Source: Nitrospira sp. (GTDB lineage Bacteria; Nitrospirota; Nitrospiria; Nitrospirales; Nitrospiraceae). From it: a DNA stretch of 57,974 nucleotides. The stretch covers positions 69,251 through 127,224 of the forward strand of contig SWDO01000005.1 of assembly GCA_005116895.1 (NCBI GenBank). The letters run 5' to 3'. Below, piece after piece: positions 47,569 to 57,000 of the stretch (position 1 is its first letter; every line of letters begins with the position of its first letter). Under the pieces are notes generated by a model that saw only the letters and a program-made list of their open reading frames with translations, did no database searches and was not told the DNA's origin. Position numbers and translations under genes: made by a program.

Positions 47569-48903
47569 ATGCCTATTCGGACGGTTGCCACGCCTCTGCT
47601 CGGCGTCGGCCTTCTCGCCTTGATTCTGATCGTTCACGTTGGAATAGCTGATGCGCAGGTCCAGTGCTGGGTGCCTCGTCAGAACGAGGGGCCTGTCACC
47701 GATAAGCGATGGGCGCGCCATCTCAAGGCCATGAGCGCCGCGGAAACCATTCTCAAACAGTCACAGGAGTTCCTGAATTCTCCGGTTCCCGTACGCCTTC
47801 GAACCACGATGGCGACCAACCGTTATGAACCGAAAGACTCTCGGTTGATCGTCCAGGCCTATCCGGAGCAGACGTCACTCGGTATCGAGATCTGGCAAGG
47901 AACATGCGGGATTAGTCCTGATGCAGATCGCCTAGCCGGATCGATCGGAAAGATCAGCATCTTTTTCAACCATCTTGCGAAGGACATGTTCATGGGCCAG
48001 GATGAGATTCCGGAGCTGACCGGCATGATAGGTGGGTATCCTGAGTACAACGGGTGGGTGGTGATCTCAAAGAATGGGCGGCTGCCATGGATTCCTCAAA
48101 CTCTCGGTGATCGGCTTGATCGCGTGGGTGTTGTCCGTGAAAGAGCCTTGGCTGATTGGCGCAACGCCAGGGTGTTACGCAAAGCGCCCGATCAAGCCAT
48201 AATCGACCGGACTGCGGCCTTACGGAGAAAGACCGACCCAGCCGGCGCCGACCAATATGTGGAGAACATGAGGCGACTGACGGCAGACTTGCAACGGGCA
48301 CAAACCGAGGATGCCACGCGAGAGGCGCACCTCACGAAGCTGCTCAATGCATACCGTGCCTATCGGGCGTTGTTTACGGCTCAGCAACTCGCAATGCCTG
48401 CGGTATGGGCCGATAGCAATGACTCAGCTCGACAGGCAATGGAGACTCAGATCGCTGAGTTACAAGAACTCAGTGCGGATGAGCAACAGAGAGTGGGCGA
48501 CATACGGGAGCAGAGTCGAGATTTGGAGAGAGAGGCGATGGCGAGCAACAAGGAAGCCGTCGCGCTCCGGTTACGCACCCAAGCCATGGACTTGTTGCAG
48601 GATACCGAACAAATTCGCAATAACCATAGGGAACGTGCTGCACTGGAGGAAGAAGCCTTGCGAGGTGCCTATGAATTGACCAACCTTAAACCGGGCCTAG
48701 CAGAGCACGCGCTTGCCTATAAGATGGACCCGACCGTGCCAAACTGGAGTCAGCCGGGAAAGATCCACGTAATCGTCGTATCGATTTTGACGTTGGCCGA
48801 GGAGGATATTCTGCAGCGCCCTGAACAGGCAGCGCGCAAGGCTTGGCTCGACCGAGTCAAGGAGTCACTTGATTACGCTGCCTTGGCGGCATTACTGGAC
48901 TGA
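47569..48903 (+). CDS. Exported protein with coiled-coil region, unknown function
   Basis: About 444 residues with signal peptide (cleavage near GIADAQ). The first ~200 residues are globular with two cysteines; the rest is rich in E, Q, R and A with heptad-like spacing (about residues 200-370), suggesting a long coiled coil. No family is recognised. ATG 47569 has GGAAGGAGG upstream; the frame from 47554 contains that site. It is 30 bases after the sigma-54 activator remnant. Confidence 0.72.
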   Translation: MPIRTVATPLLGVGLLALILIVHVGIADAQVQCWVPRQNEGPVTDKRWARHLKAMSAAETILKQSQEFLNSPVPVRLRTTMATNRYEPKDSRLIVQAYPEQTSLGIEIWQGTCGISPDADRLAGSIGKISIFFNHLAKDMFMGQDEIPELTGMIGGYPEYNGWVVISKNGRLPWIPQTLGDRLDRVGVVRERALADWRNARVLRKAPDQAIIDRTAALRRKTDPAGADQYVENMRRLTADLQRAQTEDATREAHLTKLLNAYRAYRALFTAQQLAMPAVWADSNDSARQAMETQIAELQELSADEQQRVGDIREQSRDLEREAMASNKEAVALRLRTQAMDLLQDTEQIRNNHRERAALEEEALRGAYELTNLKPGLAEHALAYKMDPTVPNWSQPGKIHVIVVSILTLAEEDILQRPEQAARKAWLDRVKESLDYAALAALLD

Positions 48904-48975
48904 TACTCGCAGACTTACTGGTTTTCACATCATCCCATTCCATAGCCTCTTGGTCTCAAGAAATTCTCCCAACTA

Positions 48976-48997
48976 ATTGGGACGTTCCCAATATTTT
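48976..48997 (+). terminator. Rho-independent terminator
   Basis: ATTGGGA, CGT, TCCCAAT form a perfect 7-bp stem with a three-base loop, followed by ATTTTA. It lies about 70 bases after the coiled-coil protein stop and isolates the next operon. Confidence 0.7.
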
Positions 48998-49101
48998 AGG
49001 AAAAACCCACGTCGCTTCCTTCCCTGTCATCCAATAGCAGAAAGTTCTTTCACTCAATTAAATCGATATCTTGTGCCGTCAAGGTTGCTGGGTTTTTGCT
49101 C

Positions 49102-49117
49102 TGGCATCACCGTTGCT
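49102..49117 (+). promoter_or_regulatory. Sigma-54 (-24/-12) promoter
   Basis: TGGCATCACCGTTGCT matches the consensus TGGCAC-N5-TTGC with exactly ten bases between the invariant GG and GC. It ends 45 bases before the STAS gene ATG, so transcription would start near 49129. A sigma-54 activator remnant lies about 1.6 kb upstream. Confidence 0.7.
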
Positions 49118-49161
49118 GAAGAGTCTGTGCAGTGAATGACAGCAAAGGAGAACATGAAGCG

Positions 49162-49431
49162 ATGCTGAAGATCACGACAATACAGGAAAGCGGGCGAGAT
49201 GTTCTGCTCAAGCTGGAAGGCAAGATCACGGAGCAATGGGCGGCCCTGCTTGATGGGGAATGCCGCACATATCTTCGGCAGAACAAAGCCGTGTGTTTGG
49301 ATTGCTCGCATGTCGAGTACATCGATGGACGGGGAGTCGAGGTGCTCAATGCGTTTCCCCATGCACATGTCACCCTCATGAGCGCTCCGGCCCTTGTGAC
49401 GGAGCTGCTCCAGATTGGAGGCCGGTCATGA
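49162..49431 (+). CDS. STAS-domain protein
   Basis: About 89 residues forming one STAS domain of the SpoIIAA/MlaB kind (ECRTYLRQNKAVCLDCSHVE). At the usual phosphorylated serine (YIDSSG in anti-anti-sigma factors) this protein reads YIDGRG, so control by serine phosphorylation is unlikely. ATG 49162 follows AAAGGAGAA. The stop overlaps the ECF sigma gene (ATGA), which couples them. Confidence 0.8.
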   Translation: MLKITTIQESGRDVLLKLEGKITEQWAALLDGECRTYLRQNKAVCLDCSHVEYIDGRGVEVLNAFPHAHVTLMSAPALVTELLQIGGRS

Positions 49432-50156
49432 ACGTTGAAATCAGTGGTGTCACCGAGTCTATGAGTCATCGGATGGTTGCGAGTCGGAAGCCGGAGCTGA
49501 ATTCATCAGCCACTGTGGCAAACGGGAAGGTCGCCCTCCTGGCGCGGCTCAGGCAGGGAGATGAAAGGGCGTTTGATGAATTGGTGACTCGACACCATAG
49601 CGCCTTGATCAGGATGGCGATGGGCTATGTGGCGGATCGGGAAGTGGCGGAAGAAGTTGTCCAGGATACCTGGATGGTGGTCATCGAAGGGTTAGGCCGG
49701 TTCGAAGGCCGATCGTCACTACGAACCTGGATTTTTGGAATTATGATCCATAAGGCCAAAGACCGTGGGGTGCGCGAGAAGCGGCACACGACTTTCTCTT
49801 CTTTCGAGTCTGCCGACGACGATGGCGATGATGCGACCGATCCATCTTGGTTTCACCAGTCCGGCGAATGGGCCGGCCACTGGGCCTTCCCGCCTCAACC
49901 CTGGGACGATCAGACACCGGAAAAACTCCTGGCATCACAGCAGGCGATCACTGCCATGAACCGGGCGATTGAGGCGTTGCCGAGAACCTTGAAAGACGTC
50001 TTGATTCTGCGTGATGTCGAGGGAGTCGAGGCAAAGGAAGTTTGCAATATCTTGAAGATTACAGAAACGAACCTCTATGTCAGGCTGCATCGGGCTAGAG
50101 AGCGGGTGCGCCAGGCGGTGGAAGCCTATCTGGTGGGGAGAAAACCGACGATGTAA
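49428..50156 (+). CDS. ECF-type sigma-70 factor
   Basis: 242 residues. Region 2 is DERAFDELVTRHHSALIRMA ... EEVVQDTWMVVIEGLGRFE and region 4 is AIEALPRTLKDVLILRDVEG ... ETNLYVRLHRARERVRQAV; there is no region 3, as in ECF factors. The linker has an acidic, Trp-rich insert. ATG 49428 has GGAGG upstream and overlaps the STAS stop. It is followed by a zinc-type anti-sigma factor, its likely partner. Confidence 0.9.
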   Translation: MNVEISGVTESMSHRMVASRKPELNSSATVANGKVALLARLRQGDERAFDELVTRHHSALIRMAMGYVADREVAEEVVQDTWMVVIEGLGRFEGRSSLRTWIFGIMIHKAKDRGVREKRHTTFSSFESADDDGDDATDPSWFHQSGEWAGHWAFPPQPWDDQTPEKLLASQQAITAMNRAIEALPRTLKDVLILRDVEGVEAKEVCNILKITETNLYVRLHRARERVRQAVEAYLVGRKPTM

Positions 50157-50210
50157 GGAAATGCTGAGAGAACCGACCCACTCATAAGCACTCAAGGGGA
50201 GGTCTTCACT

Positions 50211-50492
50211 ATGGCACAGGAAGAGGGGCAGCCGATTTTCTCAGAGGTCACCTGCCAAGAGATCGCGCAGTGGGCCTCGGCCTATCTCGACGAACATGTC
50301 GAGGACGAGCGGAAACGTCACATCGCCCTGCATTTGGCCATCTGTGCCGGCTGTGAGACCTATGTGAAACAGATTGCAACGGTTCGGGACGTGGTGGGGA
50401 TACTGCCGAAGGCGATTGAACAACCATCAGACTCTCAGCGATTACGACAGGCCTTTGTTGCGCGGGCACGCCGCTTACCGGCTAGTCGCTGA
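50211..50492 (+). CDS. Zinc-binding anti-sigma factor
   Basis: 93 residues with the ZAS pattern H-x3-C-x2-C (HLAICAGC), preceded by an N-terminal CQEIAQWASAYLDEH helix. No membrane segment, so it is a soluble anti-sigma, which in relatives responds to redox or metals. It is likely to bind the ECF factor encoded 54 bases upstream. Confidence 0.85.
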   Translation: MAQEEGQPIFSEVTCQEIAQWASAYLDEHVEDERKRHIALHLAICAGCETYVKQIATVRDVVGILPKAIEQPSDSQRLRQAFVARARRLPASR

Positions 50493-50515
50493 TGCGCGCT
50501 GATGGGAGGGTTTTT

Positions 50516-50968
50516 ATGATTGGTTTGCGAGTGCTCATCGTACTATTTGTGGTGGGGGGGGTGGGCTCGATCCACGCCAGCCAATTCTTCGAACGGAACA
50601 ACCTGGCAATTGATGGCTACGATCCCGTCGCCTATTTCATAGAGATGAAACCGGTGAAAGGATCACCGGAGTTTCGTACGAGCTATCAAGGCGCAACCTT
50701 CCAGTTCGCTTCAGCCGCTCATCGGGATACCTTTGCCGCCGATCCGTCCAAGTACGTCCCGCAGTATGGTGGATACTGTGCCTATGGGATGGCCAAAGGG
50801 TACAAAGCCAAGATCGATCCGGCGGCTTTCACGGTTGTCAGTCATAAGCTGTATCTCAACTACGGTGATGCTGTCCGTTCCCGGTGGCTCGAGGATATTC
50901 CGGGCTATATTCAGAAGGCAGATGCCAACTGGCCGGAGATTCAGAGATCTACCAAAGTACGTGAGTAA
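50516..50968 (+). CDS. Exported YHS-domain protein
   Basis: About 150 residues with a signal peptide (VLFVVGGVGSIHAS) followed by a YHS-type domain: LAIDGYDPVAYF, FQFASAAHRDTFAADPSKY and YGGYCAYGMAKG. YHS domains bind metal or haem-related ligands in some proteins; no ligand is proved here. ATG 50516 follows GGGAGGG. It belongs to the same operon as the sigma/anti-sigma pair. Confidence 0.85.
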   Translation: MIGLRVLIVLFVVGGVGSIHASQFFERNNLAIDGYDPVAYFIEMKPVKGSPEFRTSYQGATFQFASAAHRDTFAADPSKYVPQYGGYCAYGMAKGYKAKIDPAAFTVVSHKLYLNYGDAVRSRWLEDIPGYIQKADANWPEIQRSTKVRE

Positions 50969-51020
50969 CCGGATGTCGGTTACTCATGATTCTTAACCAT
51001 TCCAAACGAGGAGGTTTACG

Positions 51021-51317
51021 ATGAGCAAGATGATGGTCTCAATTGCGGTGGTTGTCTGCATCATGTGCGCAAGTACCGCTTCTTTTGCCAACGAGATGGG
51101 CAAGATGGCAAATGAGATGAAAGAAGAGATGAAGGGCGACATGAAGGCTGCCACCGATGCGATGAAAAGGAAACCGGATGCCATGAAGGGCGAGATGAAA
51201 GGGGAGATGAAGGCCAAGACGGATTCGATGAAGGCGTCGAAGGATTTCATGAGAGACGACATGAAAGCTTCGAAAGATACGATGAAAGGCGGGATGAAGG
51301 GAGCCATGGGCTACTGA
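51021..51317 (+). CDS. Exported Met/Lys-rich repetitive protein
   Basis: 98 residues: a signal peptide ending at ASFA, then a ~75-residue mature part made almost only of M, K, A, D, E, G, T and S, with about 15 methionines spaced mostly 3, 4 or 7 residues apart (DAMKGEMKGEMKAKTDSMK). It contains no Cys or His after the signal peptide. It should be helical, possibly with a methionine face, able to bind Cu(I) or to be oxidised; this is inference. GAGGAGG precedes the ATG. Confidence 0.75.
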   Translation: MSKMMVSIAVVVCIMCASTASFANEMGKMANEMKEEMKGDMKAATDAMKRKPDAMKGEMKGEMKAKTDSMKASKDFMRDDMKASKDTMKGGMKGAMGY

Positions 51318-51346
51318 ACAACAAGCTTCTCCTGTCACTTCTTGTC

Positions 51347-51389
51347 ACGGCCTGCGCTCGGTTTGTCCGGCCGCAGGCCGTCTTGTTTT
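51347..51389 (+). terminator. Rho-independent terminator
   Basis: ACGGCCTGCG and CGCAGGCCGT form a perfect 10-bp stem with a ~15-base loop, followed by CTTGTTTT. It lies 30 bases after the Met-rich gene and separates the sigma operon from the cytochrome b pair. Confidence 0.88.
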
Positions 51390-51471
51390 CCTATCCCCAT
51401 AAGTACTGCTGTAAGAAACTATCCACATTTCCGACGAAACACTAGGTTGTGCATCTAGGGGAGGGGGAATC

Positions 51472-52398
51472 ATGGCGCTACTCATTCAGTCGGAAATAGT
51501 TGTCAGTCAGGAAACAGATCAGAGACCGATGGCAGAACCGCCGGCATCTGAGGCGTTCTCGACGGCGGGTAACCCCGAGGTTTCTTCTCCTCCTGCGATG
51601 GAACGGGTGTACCGCCATCGGCTACCGGTGCGGATCAGTCATTGGCTCAACGTTCCGTTCCTGATCATCCTCATCATGAGTGGCCTCCAAATCTTCAACG
51701 CGCATCCGGCACTCTATTGGGGCGACCGCTCCGATCGCGACCAGCCGATGCTGTCGATCAGATCGGTGCAAGCTGACAGCGGTGAAACGAAAGGCATTAC
51801 GACGATCCTGGGACATTACTTCGATACGACCGGTGTACTCGGCTATTCCAATGGCATGCGACGCGCCTTTCCGGACTGGGCGACGATTCCAAGCGCCAAG
51901 TGGCTTGCGATGGGGCGGCAATGGCACTTGTTCTTTGCCTGGCTCTTTGTGATCAATGGGTTGATCTTCACCGCCTATGCTTTCGCGAGTCGACATGCCG
52001 CTCGCGACCTGACTCCGACCGGTAAAGATTGGCGCGGCATCGGCAAGTCACTCAAGGATCATCTGTCCCTCCGACATCCAAGCGGTGAAGAAGCCAAACG
52101 GTACAACGTCCTGCAGAAGCTGGCCTATGCCGCCATCCTGTTCATCGTGGCGCCGCTGATTGTGCTGACTGGTCTGGCGATGTCACCGACAATCGATATT
52201 GCGTTTCCGTGGATCCTGATCATCTTGGGTGGGCGTCAAGCCGCAAGGACGATTCACTTTGTCGCCTGTTTTTCATTTGTCAGCTTCATCGTGATTCACG
52301 TTTTCCAGGTGATTCTCACCGGGTCCTTCAACAACATCCGTTCGATGGTCACTGGGTGGTCCATCATTAAACGCGAAGAGGTACGCCATGAAGCATGA
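51472..52398 (+). CDS. Cytochrome b561-type membrane subunit
   Basis: 308 residues with four or five helices and paired histidines typical of the Ni/Fe-hydrogenase / thiosulfate-reductase cytochrome b family: RISHWLNVPFLIILIMSG, RQWHLFFAWLFVING and IHFVACFSFVSFIVIHVFQV. It should hold two haem b and link a periplasmic redox enzyme to the quinone pool. ATG follows GGGGAGGGGG. The last codons overlap the next gene, so they form one complex. Confidence 0.88.
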   Translation: MALLIQSEIVVSQETDQRPMAEPPASEAFSTAGNPEVSSPPAMERVYRHRLPVRISHWLNVPFLIILIMSGLQIFNAHPALYWGDRSDRDQPMLSIRSVQADSGETKGITTILGHYFDTTGVLGYSNGMRRAFPDWATIPSAKWLAMGRQWHLFFAWLFVINGLIFTAYAFASRHAARDLTPTGKDWRGIGKSLKDHLSLRHPSGEEAKRYNVLQKLAYAAILFIVAPLIVLTGLAMSPTIDIAFPWILIILGGRQAARTIHFVACFSFVSFIVIHVFQVILTGSFNNIRSMVTGWSIIKREEVRHEA

Positions 52399-53158
52399 AC
52401 GTGCGATGGAACGACGCCGATTTCTCAAGGGAACGTTGGGCGCAGCAAGCCTGGTGGCGCTCTCAGGATGCGACAATCTCACGCAGAGCGGTTGGTTCCC
52501 GTCCGTTCTCAATAAGGCGGAGCGATGGACGGAAGCTGTACAGCGGGCAGTCACTCCGAAAGACGCATTGGCAAAAGAATATGGTGTGGCCGACATCCCG
52601 AAGATCTTTCCGGCGAACGGCAACACGGACCCCGGTACGGAGCAATATGCCGAACATGTCGCACGGAGTTTTTCTGGATGGATGCTGGAAGTGGTCGGCT
52701 TGGTGCAGGTGCCGAGAAGCTGGTCGCTGGCCGCATTGAAAGAACTGCCAGCCCGGACACAAATCACCCGTCACGATTGTGTGGAGGGTTGGAGTGCCAT
52801 TGGAAAATGGACTGGTATCCCAGTCGGTGATTTGATGCGCCAAGTCGAACCGTTGCCGAATGCCCGCTACGCCATCTTCCACTGTGCTGACGTGGACGAC
52901 GAAGGGATTGCCTACTACGAGAGTATCGCCGTGGCTGATTGCTATCACCCCCAGACCATTCTGGCCTACGAGCTCAATGACACACCACTGGATGTTCCAC
53001 ATGGTGCGCCGCTTCGTCTTCGATTCGAGCGACAGCTCGGCTACAAGCAGGCGAAGTACGTCACGAAGATTGAGCTGGTCGAGTCCCTCACCGGAATCGG
53101 TGGTGGGAAAGGGGGATATTGGGAAGATCAGGGGTATGAATGGTACGCCGGCATTTAG
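52388..53158 (+). CDS. Tat-exported sulfite-oxidase-family molybdenum oxidoreductase
   Basis: 256 residues. The N-terminus has a twin-arginine motif (ERRRFLKG) followed by a lipobox (LSGC), so it is probably a Tat-exported lipoprotein. The sulfite-oxidase fold molybdopterin domain includes the Mo-ligand cysteine in ITRHDCVEGWSAIGKW. Its substrate is unknown; family members act on sulfite or oxidised methionine. It overlaps the cytochrome b gene by 11 bases, which likely delivers or takes its electrons. Confidence 0.87.
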   Translation: MKHERAMERRRFLKGTLGAASLVALSGCDNLTQSGWFPSVLNKAERWTEAVQRAVTPKDALAKEYGVADIPKIFPANGNTDPGTEQYAEHVARSFSGWMLEVVGLVQVPRSWSLAALKELPARTQITRHDCVEGWSAIGKWTGIPVGDLMRQVEPLPNARYAIFHCADVDDEGIAYYESIAVADCYHPQTILAYELNDTPLDVPHGAPLRLRFERQLGYKQAKYVTKIELVESLTGIGGGKGGYWEDQGYEWYAGI

Positions 53159-53223
53159 ACAGGATGATGAAACAAGCTGCCAGCCATCGTTCTTGCGTCG
53201 CTCCGACTTTCGAGAGTCGAAGT

Positions 53224-53949
53224 TTAACGCCGTCCGTCGTACCAGACGGAGAGGTGTTTCTTATCCTGCAAGGTTCGCTTTGGGAGGAAAAATATTCGGA
53301 AGATCTGCACAGCGATCTCTCGTCCTGAATAGAGGGAAACCTTGCGTGAGGATGTCTCAAGTGGACACCCCGTCAAGATCGTAAATTGAAGGCTGTGTCG
53401 GCGTCCCCATTGTTTGAGCTGTTTACTGAGCCTAATTTCGTCTAACGCGTAGAGCTCCTGGTCGAACCCACCGACTTCTTGAAACGCATCGCGGCGACAG
53501 ACCACCAGGGCTCCAGCAGCCCAGCGACAGAGAACAGAGACTGTGGTCCAGAACCATAGGGTCATGTTCGCCCACCAGGGCAACCCGTCCATGCGCAGCG
53601 TGCTGCCGCATCCAACGTACTTTCCTGACTCAATCAGTTCCAGAATATCGGCCAGCAGGCTGGGACTCAGCAGGCTGTCGGCATCCAAGAACAGCAGCCA
53701 GTCTCCCGTGGCGTGAGCGGCACCAGCGTTGCGGGCCCGGCCGATTTGATTGATCGGTTCGAAGACGACTGTTGCACCGGCTAGTCTGGCAAGCTCGGCT
53801 GTATTGTCAGTGGAATTGTTATCCACGACGATGATCTCGGATGTGAAACCGGATTTCTGATTCGCAGTGATCGCGGCAGCGACGGATTGCAGAGAACCTT
53901 CGATCAGACGGGCTTCGTTGAATGCCGGGATGACGATAGAGAGGTGCAT
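53224..53949 (-). CDS. Family 2 glycosyltransferase
   Basis: About 241 residues with the GT-A motifs LSIVIPAFNEARLIEGSLQS, IIVVDNNSTDNT, RARNAGAAHATGDWLLFLDA (DxD region) and one possible hydrophobic segment (LWFWTTVSVLCRWAAGALVV). Acceptor and sugar are unknown. ATG 53949 is chosen over 53970; ribosome-binding evidence is weak. It faces the opposite way to its neighbours. Confidence 0.85.
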   Translation of the reverse strand: MHLSIVIPAFNEARLIEGSLQSVAAAITANQKSGFTSEIIVVDNNSTDNTAELARLAGATVVFEPINQIGRARNAGAAHATGDWLLFLDADSLLSPSLLADILELIESGKYVGCGSTLRMDGLPWWANMTLWFWTTVSVLCRWAAGALVVCRRDAFQEVGGFDQELYALDEIRLSKQLKQWGRRHSLQFTILTGCPLETSSRKVSLYSGREIAVQIFRIFFLPKRTLQDKKHLSVWYDGRR

Positions 53950-54075
53950 GAGATGTCCATGATGCCACATTTGCCATAGGATGCGAAATGGGCTGTCAAT
54001 TGTGAATGATGTTGAAGACCGTGAAGGCTAAGGCGCAGCCTGCGGACATCTTTTATGCGTGATAAAATGCCGCCG

Positions 54076-57000
54076 ATGTCACTCACTCGATTCCATCCGG
54101 TCATCTCGGAATGGTTTACCTCGCAGGTTGGCCAGCCGACCGACGTTCAAGTCCGAGCGTGGCCCGCGATCCAGTCTGGAACGGATGCGCTGATCGCGGC
54201 GCCGACGGGATCAGGCAAGACCCTCGCGGCATTTCTCTCCTGCATCGATCAGCTCTTCAAACAAGCCCTGGCCCGTGAACTGGACGACCACACTCATGTG
54301 CTCTACGTCTCGCCGCTCAAGGCGCTGAGTAACGACATTCAGAAGAATCTTCAGAAGCCGCTGGCGGAGATCGGGCAGATGGCATTGCAAGCTGGCTTGC
54401 TGATGCCGGAGCTGAGGGTGTTGGTCAGAACCGGCGACACCCCGATGGCGGATCGGCAGCAGATGCTCAAGCGGCCGCCGCATATTCTCGTGACGACGCC
54501 AGAATCGCTCTTCATCTTATTGACGGCTGAGAAGAGCCGAAAGCTCTTGCAGACCGTGCGCACAGTGATTGTGGACGAAATTCATGCGCTGGCCCCCAAC
54601 AAGCGCGGCGCTCATCTGGCGCTCTCGTTGGAACGGCTGGAAGCGCTCACTTTCATGAAGCCACAGCGAATTGGCCTCTCGGCGACGCAACGGCCCATCG
54701 AACTGGTCGCCGATTTCTTAGTCGGGGATCGGCCTCGACCGACGATCATCGACGTAGGGCATCGCCGTGAACTGGACCTCGCGGTGGAAGTGCCGAAGGA
54801 CGAGCTGAGCGCCGTAGCGACCAATGCGATCTGGTCCGATGTCTATGATCGTGTGGCTGAACTCGTCCGTCAGCACCGCTCGACCTTGGTCTTTGTGAAC
54901 ACCCGCCGGTTGGCGGAACGGGTCTCCCATTACTTGGAAGAACGGTTGCACGATCTGGGGGCGGATGTTGTGGCGGCCCATCACGGCAGCCTCTCGCGGC
55001 AGATCCGTCTCACGGCGGAAGAGCGGTTGAAAACCGGCAAGACGCGCGTCGTGATTGCCACGGCCTCGCTAGAACTTGGCATCGATGTCGGCACGGTTGA
55101 TTTGGTATGCCAGATTGGCTCGCCCCGTGCCATTGCGACGGCGCTCCAGAGGATCGGGAGGGCAGGCCACTGGATCCACGCAATTCCCAAAGGTCGTCTG
55201 TTCGCGATGACGCGGGACGAACTGTTGGAATGTGGGGCCTTGGTGCGGGCAATCAGGCAGGGGACGCTGGATCAGATCACCGTGCCGCCGGCTCCACTCG
55301 ATATCCTGGCCCAGCAGATCGTGGCTGCTTCAGCCAGCCCGACTTGGGCGGAGGCGGACTTGTTCGCACTCTGTCGGCGAGCCTTTCCCTATCGCACTCT
55401 GTCACGGGACGACTTCGATGCCGTGGTGCGGATGCTGGCTGATGGCATTGCGACTCAGCGAGGCCGCGGACTGGCCTATCTCTATCACGACCGGATCAAT
55501 CATCGAATCAAAGGCCGACGTGGGGCGCGGCTGGCAGCCATCACGTCCGGTGGCGCGATTCCCGATACGGCCAACTACGCGGTCGTGGCAGAACCGGACG
55601 GCACGGTGGTTGGGTCCGTCGATGAAGACTTCGCGGTGGAGAGTCTGGCGGGCGACATCATGCTCCTCGGCAATACGTCATGGCGCATCAAGGGTGTCGA
55701 GGCGGGAAAAGTCCGTGTCGAAGATGCCCAAGGAGCGCCACCCAACATTCCATTCTGGCGAGGCGAAGCGCCATCGCGCACAGCGGAACTCTCCGCCGAA
55801 GTCGCTAGTCTTCGACAGGCAATCGCAGACAAAGCTCTTCCCTCTGATTCTCCAGTCTCAGCACTCAGTCCTCATTACTCGGTCCTGTCTTGGCTTCGCC
55901 AGGAGTGTGCCCTCGACGCTCGCGGCGCACAGCAGGTGATCGAATATGTGTTGGCTGGCAAGGCTGTATTGGGAGTCGTGCCGACGCAGGAGACGATCGT
56001 GGCCGAACGGTTCTTCGACGAAAGCGGCGGGATGCAGCTGGTCATCCATGCCCCGTTCGGCGGACGGATCAACAAGGCCTGGGGACTCGCGCTGCGCAAA
56101 CGATTTTGTGTGACGTTTGATTTTGAGTTGCAGGCTGCGGCGACGGATAACGGTCTCGTCATTTCGCTAGGCGAAAAACATAGCTTCCCGCTGGAGTCGG
56201 TGTTCAGCTACCTCCATTCCAACAGCGTGCGAGAGGTCTTGATTCAAGCGGTGTTGCTGGCACCGATGTTCACCACACGCTGGCGCTGGAATGCCTCGAG
56301 GGCGCTGGCGTTGCTGCGCTTTTCAAACGGCAAGAAAGTGCCGCCGCAGATTCAGCGGATGAAGGCGGAAGATCTGTTGGCTGCCGTGTTCCCCGATGCC
56401 ATTGCCTGTCAGGAGAATCTAACAGGGGAGCGGGCCGCTCGTCAGATCCCCGACCATCCGCTGGTGGCGGAGACGATGCGTGATTGTCTAACGGAGGCGA
56501 TGGATCTTGAGGGGCTGACGGCGGTGCTGCAGCGGATCGAGGCTGGCCAGATTCGTTGTGTGGCGATGGAGACGCCGGCGCCCTCTGTGTTCTCCCATGA
56601 AATCCTCAATGCGAATCCTTACGCCTTCTTGGATGATGCGCCGTTGGAAGAGCGGCGGGCGCGGGCCGTGGAGATGCGTCGGACGCTGCCGCCGGATCTG
56701 CTGGGGCAGGTGGGGGCCTTGGATCCAGCTGCGATTGAAGAAGTTCAGCGTGAATCCTGGCCGGTGGTGCGCGATGCGGATGAATTGCATGACGCACTCC
56801 TGACGCTGATGTGGATGCCCGAGCCGATACCAGCTGACTGGTCTATGCACCTGCCAGTGCTGATCGAATCCGGTCGTGCCGTCTCTCTGACGTTTCACGT
56901 CTCACGTTTCACGTCTCACCAGGTCAGGGGGGTGGTTGCCACCGAAAAGAAGGAACTCGTTGAGTCGATGCTTGCGTTAGGTGATGACTCGACCTGTGAT

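Noticed and set aside
49428..50156. Sigma-factor start at 49260 in the longer open frame
   Set aside because: The upstream part is a shadow of the STAS gene; ATG 49428 has a GGAGG and the usual ATGA overlap.
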